Shown in pieces: positions 53,205 to 62,657 of a stretch of 64,000 bases of DNA. The notes beneath the pieces were generated by a model. That model made no database searches, was not told where the DNA came from, and saw only the letters and a program-made list of their open reading frames with translations. Position numbers and translations under genes: made by a program. The stretch is from Candidatus Rifleibacteriota bacterium. GTDB taxonomy: Bacteria > Muiribacteriota > Ozemobacteria > Ozemobacterales > Ozemobacteraceae. The stretch's first letter is position 1. Each line of letters begins with the position of its first letter. The stretch covers positions 62,001-126,000 of the forward strand of contig JAHISQ010000031.1 of assembly GCA_018818125.1 (NCBI GenBank), written 5' to 3'.

Positions 53205-54017
53205 ATGGATAACAGGCCTATAGGCATTTTTGACTCAGGTATCGGTGGGTTGACTGTATTTAAAGAAATTCGCGAACTGCTACCCAACGAGGATCTGATA
53301 TATTTTGGCGACACCGCACGAGTTCCTTATGGAAGCAAATCAGTGCAAGTAATACGAAAATTTTCATCCGAGATAGCAACATATCTAACACTGCAAAATG
53401 TAAAAATGCTGGTTGTGGCTTGCAATACCGCTTCGGCGCTAGCATTGAGCACGCTCAAGTCAGAAACTTCGCTTCCAGTCATTGGTGTTATCGACCCTGG
53501 TGTTCGAGCGGCGATCAAATTTGCGGGTGATGGCCCGGTTGGAGTAATTGGCACGCGCGCTACTATTGCATCAGGCGCATATCAGGACCGAATTTCCAGA
53601 CTGCGCTGCAATCTTCGTTTTGTTGCCCGCGCCTGCCCTCTGCTGGTTCCAATTGTCGAAGAAAATCTGATGCAGTCAGACATTGCCCGCATGGCGCTGG
53701 AAATGTATCTGAGCGACTTCAAAAAACAGCAGGTCAGCTCACTTATCCTTGCCTGCACACATTATCCACTTTTAAAATCACTGATCAACGAGTTTTTCGA
53801 AGGCAAGACTGTATTGATAGACTCTGCACTTGAAACCGCCCTGGAGGTCAGAGAAGTGCTGCAGGCGCGCCGCATTAATTCGGACTCTACGCAGTCAGGG
53901 CATGAGACCTTTTTTGTATCTGACAGCCCAGAAGCTTTTTCTGAAATAGCAGCCGACTTTCTGGGCAGACCGGTTGCTGGTGAATGTTTTTTGCATTCCT
54001 GGCAAAATGAAATCTAG
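53205..54017 (+). CDS. murI: Glutamate racemase
   Basis: Interconverts L- and D-glutamate, supplying D-Glu for MurD. The protein has 270 residues, the usual size. The catalytic pair is C73 in VACNTASA and C184 in LACTHYPLL with H186; Asp 10 in FDSGIGGL and the GDTARVPYGSKS loop are also present. It follows the BMP lipoprotein gene by 3 bp. Identity is secure. Confidence 0.96.
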   Translation: MDNRPIGIFDSGIGGLTVFKEIRELLPNEDLIYFGDTARVPYGSKSVQVIRKFSSEIATYLTLQNVKMLVVACNTASALALSTLKSETSLPVIGVIDPGVRAAIKFAGDGPVGVIGTRATIASGAYQDRISRLRCNLRFVARACPLLVPIVEENLMQSDIARMALEMYLSDFKKQQVSSLILACTHYPLLKSLINEFFEGKTVLIDSALETALEVREVLQARRINSDSTQSGHETFFVSDSPEAFSEIAADFLGRPVAGECFLHSWQNEI

Positions 54018-54061
54018 ATTCGCCAAAGATTGTCAGCTCACCTGTGAGCACTGCGGGATAC

Positions 54062-54094
54062 GTGGCTCTAATGGCCAAAGGCCATAAGAGCCAC
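54062..54094 (+). terminator. Hairpin after murI
   Basis: Two 15-base arms (54062-54076 and 54080-54094) pair with a single A-A mismatch around an AAA loop: GTGGCTCTAATGGCC with GGCCATAAGAGCCAC. No T run follows, so it may act as an RNA end stabiliser or attenuator rather than a terminator. It supports starting the next gene at 54137. Confidence 0.55.
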
Positions 54095-54101
54095 CTAATA
54101 G

Positions 54102-54130
54102 TTGACATCTGCCGGCGGCTGGTTGAAAAT
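54102..54130 (+). promoter_or_regulatory. Possible promoter for a leaderless transcript
   Basis: A perfect TTGACA (54102-54107) is followed after 17 bases by GAAAAT (54125-54130, 4/6 to TATAAT). The expected start point falls at about 54137, the ATG itself, which has no ribosome site. A leaderless message is therefore possible. Confidence 0.35.
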
Positions 54131-54136
54131 AGCAGC

Positions 54137-56494
54137 ATGGAAGAAAAGACTTTAGAGTGCAAACATTGCCATGAGATGAACTATCACATGGTCGAATTCT
54201 GCCGCGCCTGCGGAGAATCTCTGCATGCAAAGCCCGATTCTGCCAACAACGGCCTACTCGTCAAATGGACTCATCACGCCATAGATGCAATGTTCTGGTT
54301 CGTCGACGAGACTGTCCGCTGGTGGGAAATCGGGAAACTGTCGATCAAACTGAAGGCATTGCGCCGAAAACGTACCAGCCTGCTCGATCAATTCGAGAAT
54401 GAAGAAAATTTTGGCAGCGAAGCAACGCTTGAGCAGAAACAGGTTCTGGTAGGCATTTCTGAAGAGCTGGCAAGAATTTCCAGTCGCGAAGAGTTTGTTC
54501 GCAGCCGATGCTGGGCAATCGCACCCGAACTTATGTTTGTAGGCATCTTTGTGATTTTTCTTTACGGCATGCTGGCGGTGAACCCAACCCGCAGTCTGCT
54601 GCCAAAAAGAACTGTCGAACCGGGAGTATTTAGTGGGCAGGTCAGTAGAGTCCGTGATCTGCCGTTTGCTTTTCATTCGGTAGTCACCTGCGCCGAGTGG
54701 TTCGATAACAAGCTTTATGTTGGCGGTGATGGCGGCATGACCGTAGTCGATCCGATTTCCGGGCAGGCATCTACAGCCGCCGAGCTGCCTGAAGATTTCT
54801 TTGTTCGTGACCTTGTGATAAATGAAAATAGTTTGTTCATTGCAGGGTTTCCAGGAATTTACACTCTTGAGAATACGGTAATAAAACCATTTTATCGTGA
54901 CGAGCAGTTACCGGTAAAACTTGTTAACACTCTTGCGGTTACCGGCTATAACCGGCTACTTATCGGCACCGTTGGCAGCGGCCTTTTGCGTGGAAATGCC
55001 GACTCTGCGGTCATGGTTCTCGGCACTCAAAAGCGCACAATCCGAGACTTTGGCCGCCAGGGCAATGAGTTATGGATAATGCATGAGGACGGCATTCTAA
55101 CCGGCAGAGGAGATAGTTTTGAGCCTTTAAACCTTCAGGTATTGGCTGGCCGCCACTTGCGCCGAATGGTCACAACTGACCGAAATGTTTTTATCGGCAC
55201 TGACCAGGGTGTCATCGCCGGCTATCAAAACTCAAGAAACTGGGTCTGGACATTGCTTTCTGCAGGACGGCCAGGATATGTCAACGATCTTATTGTTTCT
55301 GGAGATCATTTGTTTATCGGCTCCGATGAAGGAGTTTACCGTTTCAGCAAAGGTCTCATGGAAAAACTCTCATCTATACCATGCCAGGCTCTGGCACTTA
55401 GCAATTCATTTTTGGCTGCGGTAAACTCTGATTCAATAATGATGTTTTATTTTACCGGACTCTCTGCCGACCTGTCCTCGCGACAGATGGCATCATTACC
55501 GGAGCTTGGCACATTTACGCCATCTATGACAGTAGTTTCAATGGTGCCAATGCCCGGCCTTCAAGTTGGCAGGTTACCTGATTTCCGTCAACTTGAACTG
55601 GCCAGTGAAACCCGCGCTATCACAGAAAGTGCTGCAGCTACCGAAACCTTTTCGCCCGGAGAAAGGCCACATGTGCCTCTGCCAGCTGAGTTACAGCGAC
55701 CGGTATTTTCTGATATCGCCAGATCAGAGCAGAATTTTCTGTTGACCACTAAAAATAGGGGAGCATGGGTATATGACAGCAAAGAATGGCGCCAGATAGA
55801 AGGAATTCCGCAAACAGGAGCACACTTGTTAGCTCGTAACACAACAAATAGCTATGTATATGGCGATTCTTCAGGAGTTTACAAAGTTACAGACGATCGC
55901 GCTGAGCTTATGATTGACAAAGCCTCGACCAAAGATCTGCTGCATGTTTTTGCCAACGACGACAACAGTCTTCTACTTCTTTTCCGTGACGGCTCGATTA
56001 AACTTGCTGAAAATGGCAATCTAACTGATTTTCTGAAGATTCCAGACGAATTCAAGGGCGAATTTCATTCATTATGGAAAATAGATGGTCGTTATCTGGT
56101 CGTCGTCGATAAAGGCGTTATGATACATGAGTCTGAACGCCAGTGGAATCTTGTTTTTTTTAAAGGCCGCATAGATAATTTAAGGGTCGTAGCCGCAGAA
56201 CCTGGCCTCGACAATAATCTTTACATCGCCATCAATGACGGGCGCATATTTGAGTTCAAATCGGAAAAGCTGGATTTCACCGGAGTAATTGACGACCAGC
56301 CTGTCGCCTTGAACTTTGACGGGTGCCTCTGGGTTGCCGGACGCGATTCGTTGTATTTTCTCGAAAATAAAAGTTTTATTGCTACGCCATTTCATACTAA
56401 AGATCTTATCCTTGGCGCTTTCCCGCAGCTCGACGACGACTCTCTGCTGGTGTTTACAGATTCAGGAGTTAACATGGTGGCTGGACGACAATGA
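54137..56494 (+). CDS. Zinc-ribbon, transmembrane, beta-propeller protein
   Basis: The 785-residue product has three parts. A four-Cys zinc ribbon (CKHCHE at 8-11 and CRACGE at 22-25) is at the N-terminus, in the cytoplasm. A coiled-coil region and one transmembrane helix (PELMFVGIFVIFLYGMLAV, about 133-152) follow. The rest, about 600 residues, consists of repeated short strands such as LYVGGDGGMTVVDP, LFIAGFPGIYTLE, VFIGTDQGVIAG and LFIGSDEGVYRF, the pattern of two-component-regulator/WD-like beta-propellers, outside the membrane. I know no named protein with this set. The GTG at 54044 lies before the hairpin and is less likely. Confidence 0.75.
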   Translation: MEEKTLECKHCHEMNYHMVEFCRACGESLHAKPDSANNGLLVKWTHHAIDAMFWFVDETVRWWEIGKLSIKLKALRRKRTSLLDQFENEENFGSEATLEQKQVLVGISEELARISSREEFVRSRCWAIAPELMFVGIFVIFLYGMLAVNPTRSLLPKRTVEPGVFSGQVSRVRDLPFAFHSVVTCAEWFDNKLYVGGDGGMTVVDPISGQASTAAELPEDFFVRDLVINENSLFIAGFPGIYTLENTVIKPFYRDEQLPVKLVNTLAVTGYNRLLIGTVGSGLLRGNADSAVMVLGTQKRTIRDFGRQGNELWIMHEDGILTGRGDSFEPLNLQVLAGRHLRRMVTTDRNVFIGTDQGVIAGYQNSRNWVWTLLSAGRPGYVNDLIVSGDHLFIGSDEGVYRFSKGLMEKLSSIPCQALALSNSFLAAVNSDSIMMFYFTGLSADLSSRQMASLPELGTFTPSMTVVSMVPMPGLQVGRLPDFRQLELASETRAITESAAATETFSPGERPHVPLPAELQRPVFSDIARSEQNFLLTTKNRGAWVYDSKEWRQIEGIPQTGAHLLARNTTNSYVYGDSSGVYKVTDDRAELMIDKASTKDLLHVFANDDNSLLLLFRDGSIKLAENGNLTDFLKIPDEFKGEFHSLWKIDGRYLVVVDKGVMIHESERQWNLVFFKGRIDNLRVVAAEPGLDNNLYIAINDGRIFEFKSEKLDFTGVIDDQPVALNFDGCLWVAGRDSLYFLENKSFIATPFHTKDLILGAFPQLDDDSLLVFTDSGVNMVAGRQ

Positions 56495-56581
56495 CTTTAA
56501 CGAGTAAAATTGCTCGTATGATTTGAAAATATTGCCGATAGTGTCCAAGTGTTCAACCCATAATCCGGAAATCTGCTGAAT

Positions 56582-56938
56582 ATGACCAAAGAATATCTGC
56601 CGGTGTTTGCTGAAGAAATTTTCATTGTCAACCTTTACGGAACAGACGATGAGATTGATGAATTCAACGATCTGATGAAAGCCAATCACATTGAGAAAAA
56701 TCTCATGTCAATGGCTTTGATAATCGAGGAAATCAAACGGCGGAATTTTCTTAAAATTGGCTGGCACTGCTGCTGGCGTTGTCAATACTACCAGAACTGT
56801 AAGATCAACTGGTATCGCGGCGAGCGAAACATGGCGCTGCGCAACTGCTGCACCTATTGCCAGAACTTCTGGGATTGTCATAAAGAATTCTGTGCCGAAA
56901 ACGGAATTAACAGCAAGATTAAGGATTCGGATAAATAG
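56582..56938 (+). CDS. Small Cys-rich protein with a duplicated CC-x2-C-x5-C motif
   Basis: The product has 118 residues. The N-terminal half is acidic and helical. The C-terminal half has two copies of one spacing: Cys 63, 64, 67, 73 (HCCWRCQYYQNC) and Cys 89, 90, 93, 99 (NCCTYCQNFWDC), with an extra Cys at 104. The exact repeat suggests a duplicated metal (Zn or Fe-S) site. I know no named family. The ATG at 56582 has GGAAAT upstream with loose spacing. It lies between the propeller gene and a beta-barrel gene. Confidence 0.68.
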   Translation: MTKEYLPVFAEEIFIVNLYGTDDEIDEFNDLMKANHIEKNLMSMALIIEEIKRRNFLKIGWHCCWRCQYYQNCKINWYRGERNMALRNCCTYCQNFWDCHKEFCAENGINSKIKDSDK

Positions 56939-56961
56939 TTTTAAAGAGGTTTTCTAACCTT

Positions 56962-57717
56962 ATGACATTATCAACGAATCGACGTTTCCTCACACGACTT
57001 CTGCATGTCTTTGTGCTGCTACTGCTATTTATCTGCAACAAGCCTGCATATGCCGGGCTTACCCTGCAGGGACCTTCTGGATTCATCCAGGTGCCTTCGC
57101 ATCAAACAGTAAAAGCCAAAGAAATTGAGCTGGCTGCACATATCCGCATGTATAAAGTGCCGGTAACCTCAAAAGATGCATATCTTACCAATCTGGCCTT
57201 CGCCTTTTCGCCAGTTCGCGATTTCGAAATCGGCATTCAGAAAATGATGGATTCTCGCAACGAAGCAAACGACCCTGACCCTCTGATCAATTTCAAGGTC
57301 CGCCTTCCCACCATCGGTAGCGGCGAACTGGCCGAAGTTGCATTTGGAGCAGTTTTTGACACCAACCCCAACAATTATCACACCATGTATGTCACTCTCG
57401 GAGGATTCGGACTGGGCTGGAACTTCGGCGGGAATCCCGGTTCTGGAATGGCAAATTATGGCGGCTATGACCGCAACACAAAAAAACCGCAGTCAATTTG
57501 TCTACTTATTGGTGCTGCCTATCCCGAGCGTCTGCCCGGCGAACGCGGTTATCGCGGTCAGTATATTTTAGACTATAATGGTGACGTAATTTCTGCTGGC
57601 TGGCGTTACAGCTCTCATCGTGGTTTCTGGGTAGACGCTGCAGTGCAAAGCAAAAGCAATTACACAGATTTTTACAACTACAGCCCGCTGATTCTTGGAT
57701 TTGGCGCAAATTTTTAA
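56962..57717 (+). CDS. Outer-membrane beta-barrel-type exported protein (YjbH-like)
   Basis: The 251-residue product has a signal peptide (LLHVFVLLLLFICNKPAYA) and then GLTLQGPSGFIQVPSHQTV, the typical opening of YjbH-like outer-membrane proteins (L.GP.GF..VPS). Alternating hydrophobic strands follow and the protein ends in Phe (FGANF), as expected for barrel insertion. AAAGAGG lies before the ATG. Role unknown; links to envelope polysaccharide are only by analogy. Confidence 0.78.
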   Translation: MTLSTNRRFLTRLLHVFVLLLLFICNKPAYAGLTLQGPSGFIQVPSHQTVKAKEIELAAHIRMYKVPVTSKDAYLTNLAFAFSPVRDFEIGIQKMMDSRNEANDPDPLINFKVRLPTIGSGELAEVAFGAVFDTNPNNYHTMYVTLGGFGLGWNFGGNPGSGMANYGGYDRNTKKPQSICLLIGAAYPERLPGERGYRGQYILDYNGDVISAGWRYSSHRGFWVDAAVQSKSNYTDFYNYSPLILGFGANF

Positions 57718-57731
57718 AATTCTACAGAGTT

Positions 57732-57760
57732 TTGCCGAATTGCCTCACAGCTGATATAAT
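57732..57760 (+). promoter_or_regulatory. Promoter of nnr and following genes
   Basis: TTGCCG (57732-57737) and a perfect TATAAT (57755-57760) are 17 bases apart, with TGA directly before the -10 (extended -10). A start near 57767 gives a 22-base leader with the GGAGG ribosome site. It also explains why the upstream in-frame TTG at 57732 is not a start codon. Confidence 0.72.
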
Positions 57761-57788
57761 GTGCCATCTCTTAATGGAGGATGGCAAC

Positions 57789-59354
57789 ATGAGGCTTTTA
57801 ACCACTGAAGAAATGCAGACTGCCGACCGGCACGCGATCGAAAAGGTCGGAATACCCGCTCTGGTTCTGATGGAAAATGCCGGTATAAAAGCACTGATCA
57901 CCATGGAAAAAATAATCGGTGGTCTCAAGGGCAAAAGATTCACCATTGTCTGCGGCAAAGGCAACAATGGCGGAGATGGACTGGTAATTGCCCGACACCT
58001 TTTTAACAACAGCGTGGCAACTCAAGTTTTCATTTGCGCTACTCCTGAAGAAATGTCGCCGGATGCACGGCATAATTGCGAGGTGCTGGTCAGATCAGGA
58101 CTCGAACCCGTGCTGCTTAAAAACCGCACCGACATCGACCGCCTCAGAATTGCAATGGAGTTTTCTGAATGTGTCGTAGACTGTCTTTTCGGCATCGGCG
58201 TGAAAGGTGATATAAAAGGATTTTATGCAGACGTGGTGTCTGCCATGAATGACACAAGAGCTTGTCGCATAGCCATAGATGTGCCTTCTGGCCTGTGCGC
58301 AACAACCGGACAGCTTTCAGACCCTGCCTTTATGGCGCAATATACTATTACTCTCGGCGCACCAAAACTTGGCCTGTTTATTTTTCCCGGCAAAAGAGCT
58401 GCTGGCGAAGTATGGGTCGCTGACATCTCATTGCCAGAAGTTTCGACGGCCAGTGCAGGTTCCCGCCACTTTCTGCTGACCTCAGAACTAGCCTCTACTC
58501 TTATTCCACAGCGCGACGACAGCATGCACAAGGGCGACAGCGGACTGGCGCTTATACTGGCCGGCTCGTATGAATACCCTGGAGCGGGTATAATTGCGTC
58601 TTACGGTGCCCTGCGCTCAGGCGCAGGCATTGTTCAGCTCTATTTGCCAGACTGCCTGCTTGGCAATCTTTCATGCCAGGTATTACCAGAAGTGATAGTA
58701 AATTACCTGCCTTCACAGGAAGGAGGCTTCGCCATTGATACCGGACTGGCAGTTAAACTGACTGAGCACTCAGCCTGTCTGCTTGTCGGGCCTGGCTGGG
58801 GGCGCAGCAACAGTCGCGCTGAATCACTAAACCATGTTCTGCAGCATTGGAATGGACTGGCAGTAATTGATGCTGACGCTCTCAATCTTATCAGTGACCA
58901 CGATCTGCTCAAAAATGCAGCAGGCAAGCTGATCATCACCCCGCATATTGGCGAAATGGCAAGGCTTACCGGGAAATCAGTTGAGGAGATCAAAACCAAC
59001 CTCATCGAAACGGCACGGGAATTTGCCACAAAAAACAAGATTATAGTAGTTCTAAAGTCTGCGGTAACAGTTATAGCCGAGCCACGTGGTCAGATCTATT
59101 TGTGCAGCCGACCTAATTCAGGGCTGGCGCGCGGCGGGTCGGGAGATCTTCTGGCTGGCCTTATCTGCGGTCTGGCAGCCCGCGGCATTTCCCCTCTTAA
59201 CTCAGCATTGTCCGGAGTTTTTCTTCTGGCCGAAGCTGGAGAACTTGCCAGAAACGAGCTTGGAGCTGATGCCATGACAGTTAGCGAAACTGCTTCTTAT
59301 ATTCCGGCAGCTTTTAAAAAATTGCGTGGCCAAGAGCCGACAAAGAATAGTTAA
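57789..59354 (+). CDS. nnr: Bifunctional NAD(P)HX epimerase / ADP-dependent NAD(P)HX dehydratase
   Basis: Repairs hydrated NAD(P)H. The protein has 521 residues, the normal length. The N-terminal YjeF epimerase domain has LMENAG and CGKGNNGGDGLVIARHL. The C-terminal ribokinase-like dehydratase domain (about 240-515) has GAGIIASYGALRSGAGIVQ, VGPGWGR, VIDADALNL, ITPHIGEMARLTG and the nucleotide-binding GLARGGSGDLLAG. The ATG at 57789 has GGAGG. It heads a gene row on the plus strand. Confidence 0.96.
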   Translation: MRLLTTEEMQTADRHAIEKVGIPALVLMENAGIKALITMEKIIGGLKGKRFTIVCGKGNNGGDGLVIARHLFNNSVATQVFICATPEEMSPDARHNCEVLVRSGLEPVLLKNRTDIDRLRIAMEFSECVVDCLFGIGVKGDIKGFYADVVSAMNDTRACRIAIDVPSGLCATTGQLSDPAFMAQYTITLGAPKLGLFIFPGKRAAGEVWVADISLPEVSTASAGSRHFLLTSELASTLIPQRDDSMHKGDSGLALILAGSYEYPGAGIIASYGALRSGAGIVQLYLPDCLLGNLSCQVLPEVIVNYLPSQEGGFAIDTGLAVKLTEHSACLLVGPGWGRSNSRAESLNHVLQHWNGLAVIDADALNLISDHDLLKNAAGKLIITPHIGEMARLTGKSVEEIKTNLIETAREFATKNKIIVVLKSAVTVIAEPRGQIYLCSRPNSGLARGGSGDLLAGLICGLAARGISPLNSALSGVFLLAEAGELARNELGADAMTVSETASYIPAAFKKLRGQEPTKNS

Positions 59355-59428
59355 AAAATGTTGGAATTTTTCAAATGCACAGTGCATAATTAGCGAATGA
59401 TAATCAATCCTGGAAGCAGGTAAAAAAT

Positions 59429-60292
59429 TTGATAGGCATTACATTTATTGGCTCCGGCAGCAAAGGCAATTGCGCTCTGTTGGAACTTGGTGGCAGATAT
59501 TACCTTCTTGATGCGGGTTTGTCCTGCAGACGCGTAAAAGAGTTCCTTGAAGCTCGGAAACTCGGTTTCGAAGACCTGTCCGGCATTTTTATTACGCATG
59601 AGCACGATGACCACATCAAAGGATTAAGGGTATTGTTGAGCCGCAGAAGCGATCTACCGGTATACAGCACTCGTGGCACCATGTGCGCCCTTGGAGCAAA
59701 AAATATCGAGATCGCCAACCATGTTGAAATGAGATATGGACACAATCTGGAAGTAAACAACTGCAGTTGTCTGCCATTCAAAGTGCCTCATGACGCAACC
59801 GAGCCGGCTGGCCTGCATTTTTCCGGTTCAGGCAAAGTCATGTGTCTGGCTACAGACCTGGGGCACGTCACACCGGAAGTGATAGAACACATGAAAGAAG
59901 CTGATCTGGTATGCATCGAAAGCAACTACGACGAAGACATGCTTCGCAGTTGTTCATATCCTGCATGGCTTAAACGAAGAATTCGCAGCCCAATGGGACA
60001 CTTGCCAAACGAAGGTGTACGCGGCATACTTTCGCGGATGAAAAAAGTGCCCGAGGTGGTTGTTCTTATGCACGTCAGTCAAGAATCGAACACCTCCGCG
60101 CTGGTCAAAGGATCACTTGAGCCATTTTTTGACAATTCAGGGGCAAAGTTCAGAACAGCTCGTTTCAGCGTAGCAGAACAGGACCACTACGGTGAAAGGC
60201 TGACTGTTGGCTCGAAACTCCCCGAAGCCCTCAGACAATCGCTTCTTTTTCCTGATATAAAAAGAGAAACATCCAAAGCTGTCGCCAGATGA
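59429..60292 (+). CDS. MBL-fold metallo-hydrolase (WalJ/YycJ-like)
   Basis: The 287-residue protein belongs to the metallo-beta-lactamase fold. It opens with ITFIGSGSKGNCALLE, typical of the YycJ/WalJ group, and the metal motif is THEHDDHIKGL (HxHxDH). A second metal His lies in VPHDATEPAG and the Asp in ATDLGHVTPEV. WalJ is a DNA 5'-3' exonuclease-like or cell-wall-linked protein; its precise role here is not known. The start is TTG at 59429. It overlaps rlmH by 4 bp. Confidence 0.88.
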   Translation: MIGITFIGSGSKGNCALLELGGRYYLLDAGLSCRRVKEFLEARKLGFEDLSGIFITHEHDDHIKGLRVLLSRRSDLPVYSTRGTMCALGAKNIEIANHVEMRYGHNLEVNNCSCLPFKVPHDATEPAGLHFSGSGKVMCLATDLGHVTPEVIEHMKEADLVCIESNYDEDMLRSCSYPAWLKRRIRSPMGHLPNEGVRGILSRMKKVPEVVVLMHVSQESNTSALVKGSLEPFFDNSGAKFRTARFSVAEQDHYGERLTVGSKLPEALRQSLLFPDIKRETSKAVAR

Positions 60293-60714
60293 AAGTCGAA
60301 ATCCTGATGATAGGCAAAATATCGGACAAGCCTTATCAAAAGCTTATAGAAACCTATCTGGAGCGCTGTTCGCGACGACTACCAGTAAGTATAATTGCGT
60401 GCAAAAACCATGATGAGTTGTACAAAAGACTTTCAGGGCGCGAGAACGTCGTCATACTTGACGAACACGCCCGATGCCCAAACACTGGCGATTTTGTGCT
60501 CTGGCTCGAAAAACATATAAAAAGCGGTTTAAACCATCTAACTCTATGCCTGGGAGCGGCAGATGGCCATGATTCCAGAGTGAGAGCGGCGGCAGGTTCT
60601 CAAATCTCGCTGTCGCCCTTGACGCTCAATCATCAACTAGCTTTGCTTGTTCTCTCTGAACAGCTTTACCGCGCCATATCAATAATGTTTGGAGAACCCT
60701 ACCACAAAGAATGA
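60289..60714 (+). CDS. rlmH: 23S rRNA (pseudouridine1915-N3)-methyltransferase
   Basis: SPOUT-class enzyme that methylates pseudouridine 1915 in helix 69 of 23S rRNA. The 141-residue length is slightly below the usual 155. Motifs present are VVILDEHAR, LGAADGHDS (usually IGGADG), ISLSPLTLNHQLALLVLSEQLYRA and the final GEPYHKE. The start overlaps the preceding gene by 4 bp and its stop overlaps cheR by 4 bp, so it is translated in a coupled row. Confidence 0.92.
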   Translation: MKVEILMIGKISDKPYQKLIETYLERCSRRLPVSIIACKNHDELYKRLSGRENVVILDEHARCPNTGDFVLWLEKHIKSGLNHLTLCLGAADGHDSRVRAAAGSQISLSPLTLNHQLALLVLSEQLYRAISIMFGEPYHKE

Positions 60715-61565
60715 TGAATCTTGAAAAAAAGCATATAGATCGAATTAGAGAACTGGTGCACAGCTACTCCGGTATCATTCTTGAACGCGTTGCCACCAGA
60801 AACATTGATAAAAAAATCCAGAGCCAGATGAAACATTTTGGTATGATCAAGCCAGATGACTATATACTCATTCTTGAGGAATATGAGCACGACAACAAAG
60901 CGATGGACGAGTTGATAGCGGAGCTCACAGTCAGCGAAAGCTACTTTTTCAGAAACCCAGATCAGTTTGAGTATATTGTTGAAAGTCTGCTACCAGAACT
61001 ATATCAGCACAGCAACTGGAAAATACCGGCGCGAACATGGAGTGCTGGCTGCTCTAGAGGCGAAGAAGCGTATTCTCTGGCAATGACTATGCTGCATTTT
61101 CAGCAAGAAAATCCAAAAGCCAGGTTTTCTATTAATGCTGGCGACATAAACAGTAAAAACCTCGGCGCAGCCCGCGAGGCGGTCTACAACAAACGCTCGC
61201 TACGTGAAAAATTGCCCTTGTTTGAAAAGCAATTTGGCCTTAAACTTGGTGAAAGAAATGAGAATGGCGACTGCACAGTGTCAGATGAAATTAAGAGCCT
61301 GGTAACCCTGCAAAAACTGAATCTTAAAAATGTTCGGGGGTTGAATTGCCTCGCCGGATCAGATATTGTCTTCTGCAGGAATGTACTGATTTACTTCGAC
61401 GAGCAGCTGCGAACACAGCTTGCCGAGAAGTTTTACCAGTGTCTTAATCCTGGAGGTGTCGTGTTTCTCGGCGAAAGTGAATGCTTTTCGGGAATTTCAA
61501 ATCTCTTTGAACTTGTGAGTTACAAAAAATGTTACGCATATAGAAAGCCCCTTGGAATCAGATAA
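60711..61565 (+). CDS. cheR: Chemotaxis protein methyltransferase CheR
   Basis: Methylates glutamates of chemoreceptors with SAM. The protein has 284 residues. The N-terminal helical domain (about 1-80) is followed by VSESYFFRNPDQFEY, the SAM motif WSAGCSRGEEAYSLAM, GDINSKNLGAAREAVYN and DIVFCRNVLIYFDEQ, all CheR hallmarks. The start ATG overlaps rlmH by 4 bp. cheB follows after 3 bp. No receptor gene is in this window. Confidence 0.95.
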   Translation: MMNLEKKHIDRIRELVHSYSGIILERVATRNIDKKIQSQMKHFGMIKPDDYILILEEYEHDNKAMDELIAELTVSESYFFRNPDQFEYIVESLLPELYQHSNWKIPARTWSAGCSRGEEAYSLAMTMLHFQQENPKARFSINAGDINSKNLGAAREAVYNKRSLREKLPLFEKQFGLKLGERNENGDCTVSDEIKSLVTLQKLNLKNVRGLNCLAGSDIVFCRNVLIYFDEQLRTQLAEKFYQCLNPGGVVFLGESECFSGISNLFELVSYKKCYAYRKPLGIR

Positions 61566-61568
61566 ATC

Positions 61569-62630
61569 ATGACAAACACAAAAAAAATCAAAGTACTTGT
61601 AGTGGATGATTCCGCGTTTATGCGCACAGCCATTGAGCGAATGCTGGTATCTGACCCGGGCATTGAACTTATCGGTTCAGCTGCCAACGGTCGTGAAGCT
61701 GTTGAAAAAGTAATTCGACTGCGCCCCGACGTGGTTACAATGGACCTTGAAATGCCAATCATGGACGGTCTGCATGCTTTGAAAGAAATCATGAGACTGT
61801 GTCCTACTCCCGTGCTCATAGTAAGTTCACTGAGCAAGGAGGGCGCGAAGGTCACTCTCGACGCCATCGAGCTTGGAGCTATCGACTACATTCCCAAGCC
61901 CGGATCAACGCTTTCCGCAAGCATACTTACTCTGCGAGAAGAGCTGTTACAGAAAATACACGCGGCATCAGGATGTCAACCCAGGGCCATCAAGCTTGAA
62001 TTTATTCCGGGAAAACGCCAGGCAAAGAGAGTTGCATCTCCGAGTGACGAGATCATCAATCGCGCCGTCTTTATTGGTGCATCTACTGGTGGGCCGCCAG
62101 CGATTCAAAAAATTCTTAGCGTTATAGACCCGGCTCTGCAGGCTCCAATAATTATAGCCCAGCATATGCCAAAAGCTTTCACTTCTGCTTTTGCATCAAG
62201 AATGAATATTCTCTGCGGCATCAAGATCAAAGAAGCCAGCAACGGAGAGACCCTGCAGAATTCGGTTGCCTACATTTGCCCAGGTGACCATCAGACCAGG
62301 GTCTGTCGAACCACGGAAGGCAAATATTGTTTTGCGATTACCACAAATGCGACTGAACAAGACCGCTTTGCTCCATGTATAAACACTTTGTTTTTTTCAG
62401 CGGCCAAGGAATTTGCGCACAAAGCAATTGGCATTGTACTGACTGGGATGGGCGAAGATGGTGTGCGCGGCTTAAAAAACATCAAGCTGATGGGAGGCCT
62501 TACCATCGCCCAGGATCGCGCATCTTCAGTCGTCTATGGCATGCCGAGAGCAGCCCTTGAGCAGGAAGCGGCAGTTCGTATTCTCAACCTCGACGAAATT
62601 TCTAACGAGATCGAATTGGCGTTAAAATAA
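61569..62630 (+). CDS. cheB: Chemotaxis protein-glutamate methylesterase/deamidase CheB
   Basis: Response-regulator-controlled esterase that removes methyl groups from chemoreceptors. The protein has 353 residues. The receiver domain has VVDDSAFMR and phosphoacceptor D59 in TMDLEMP. The C-terminal methylesterase domain carries the triad S172 (FIGASTGGPP), H199 (IAQHMP) and D297 (TGMGEDGVRG). It lies 3 bp after cheR. Complete and typical. Confidence 0.96.
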   Translation: MTNTKKIKVLVVDDSAFMRTAIERMLVSDPGIELIGSAANGREAVEKVIRLRPDVVTMDLEMPIMDGLHALKEIMRLCPTPVLIVSSLSKEGAKVTLDAIELGAIDYIPKPGSTLSASILTLREELLQKIHAASGCQPRAIKLEFIPGKRQAKRVASPSDEIINRAVFIGASTGGPPAIQKILSVIDPALQAPIIIAQHMPKAFTSAFASRMNILCGIKIKEASNGETLQNSVAYICPGDHQTRVCRTTEGKYCFAITTNATEQDRFAPCINTLFFSAAKEFAHKAIGIVLTGMGEDGVRGLKNIKLMGGLTIAQDRASSVVYGMPRAALEQEAAVRILNLDEISNEIELALK

Positions 62631-62657
62631 AAAAATCTGGCAGGAGACAGTGTTAAC

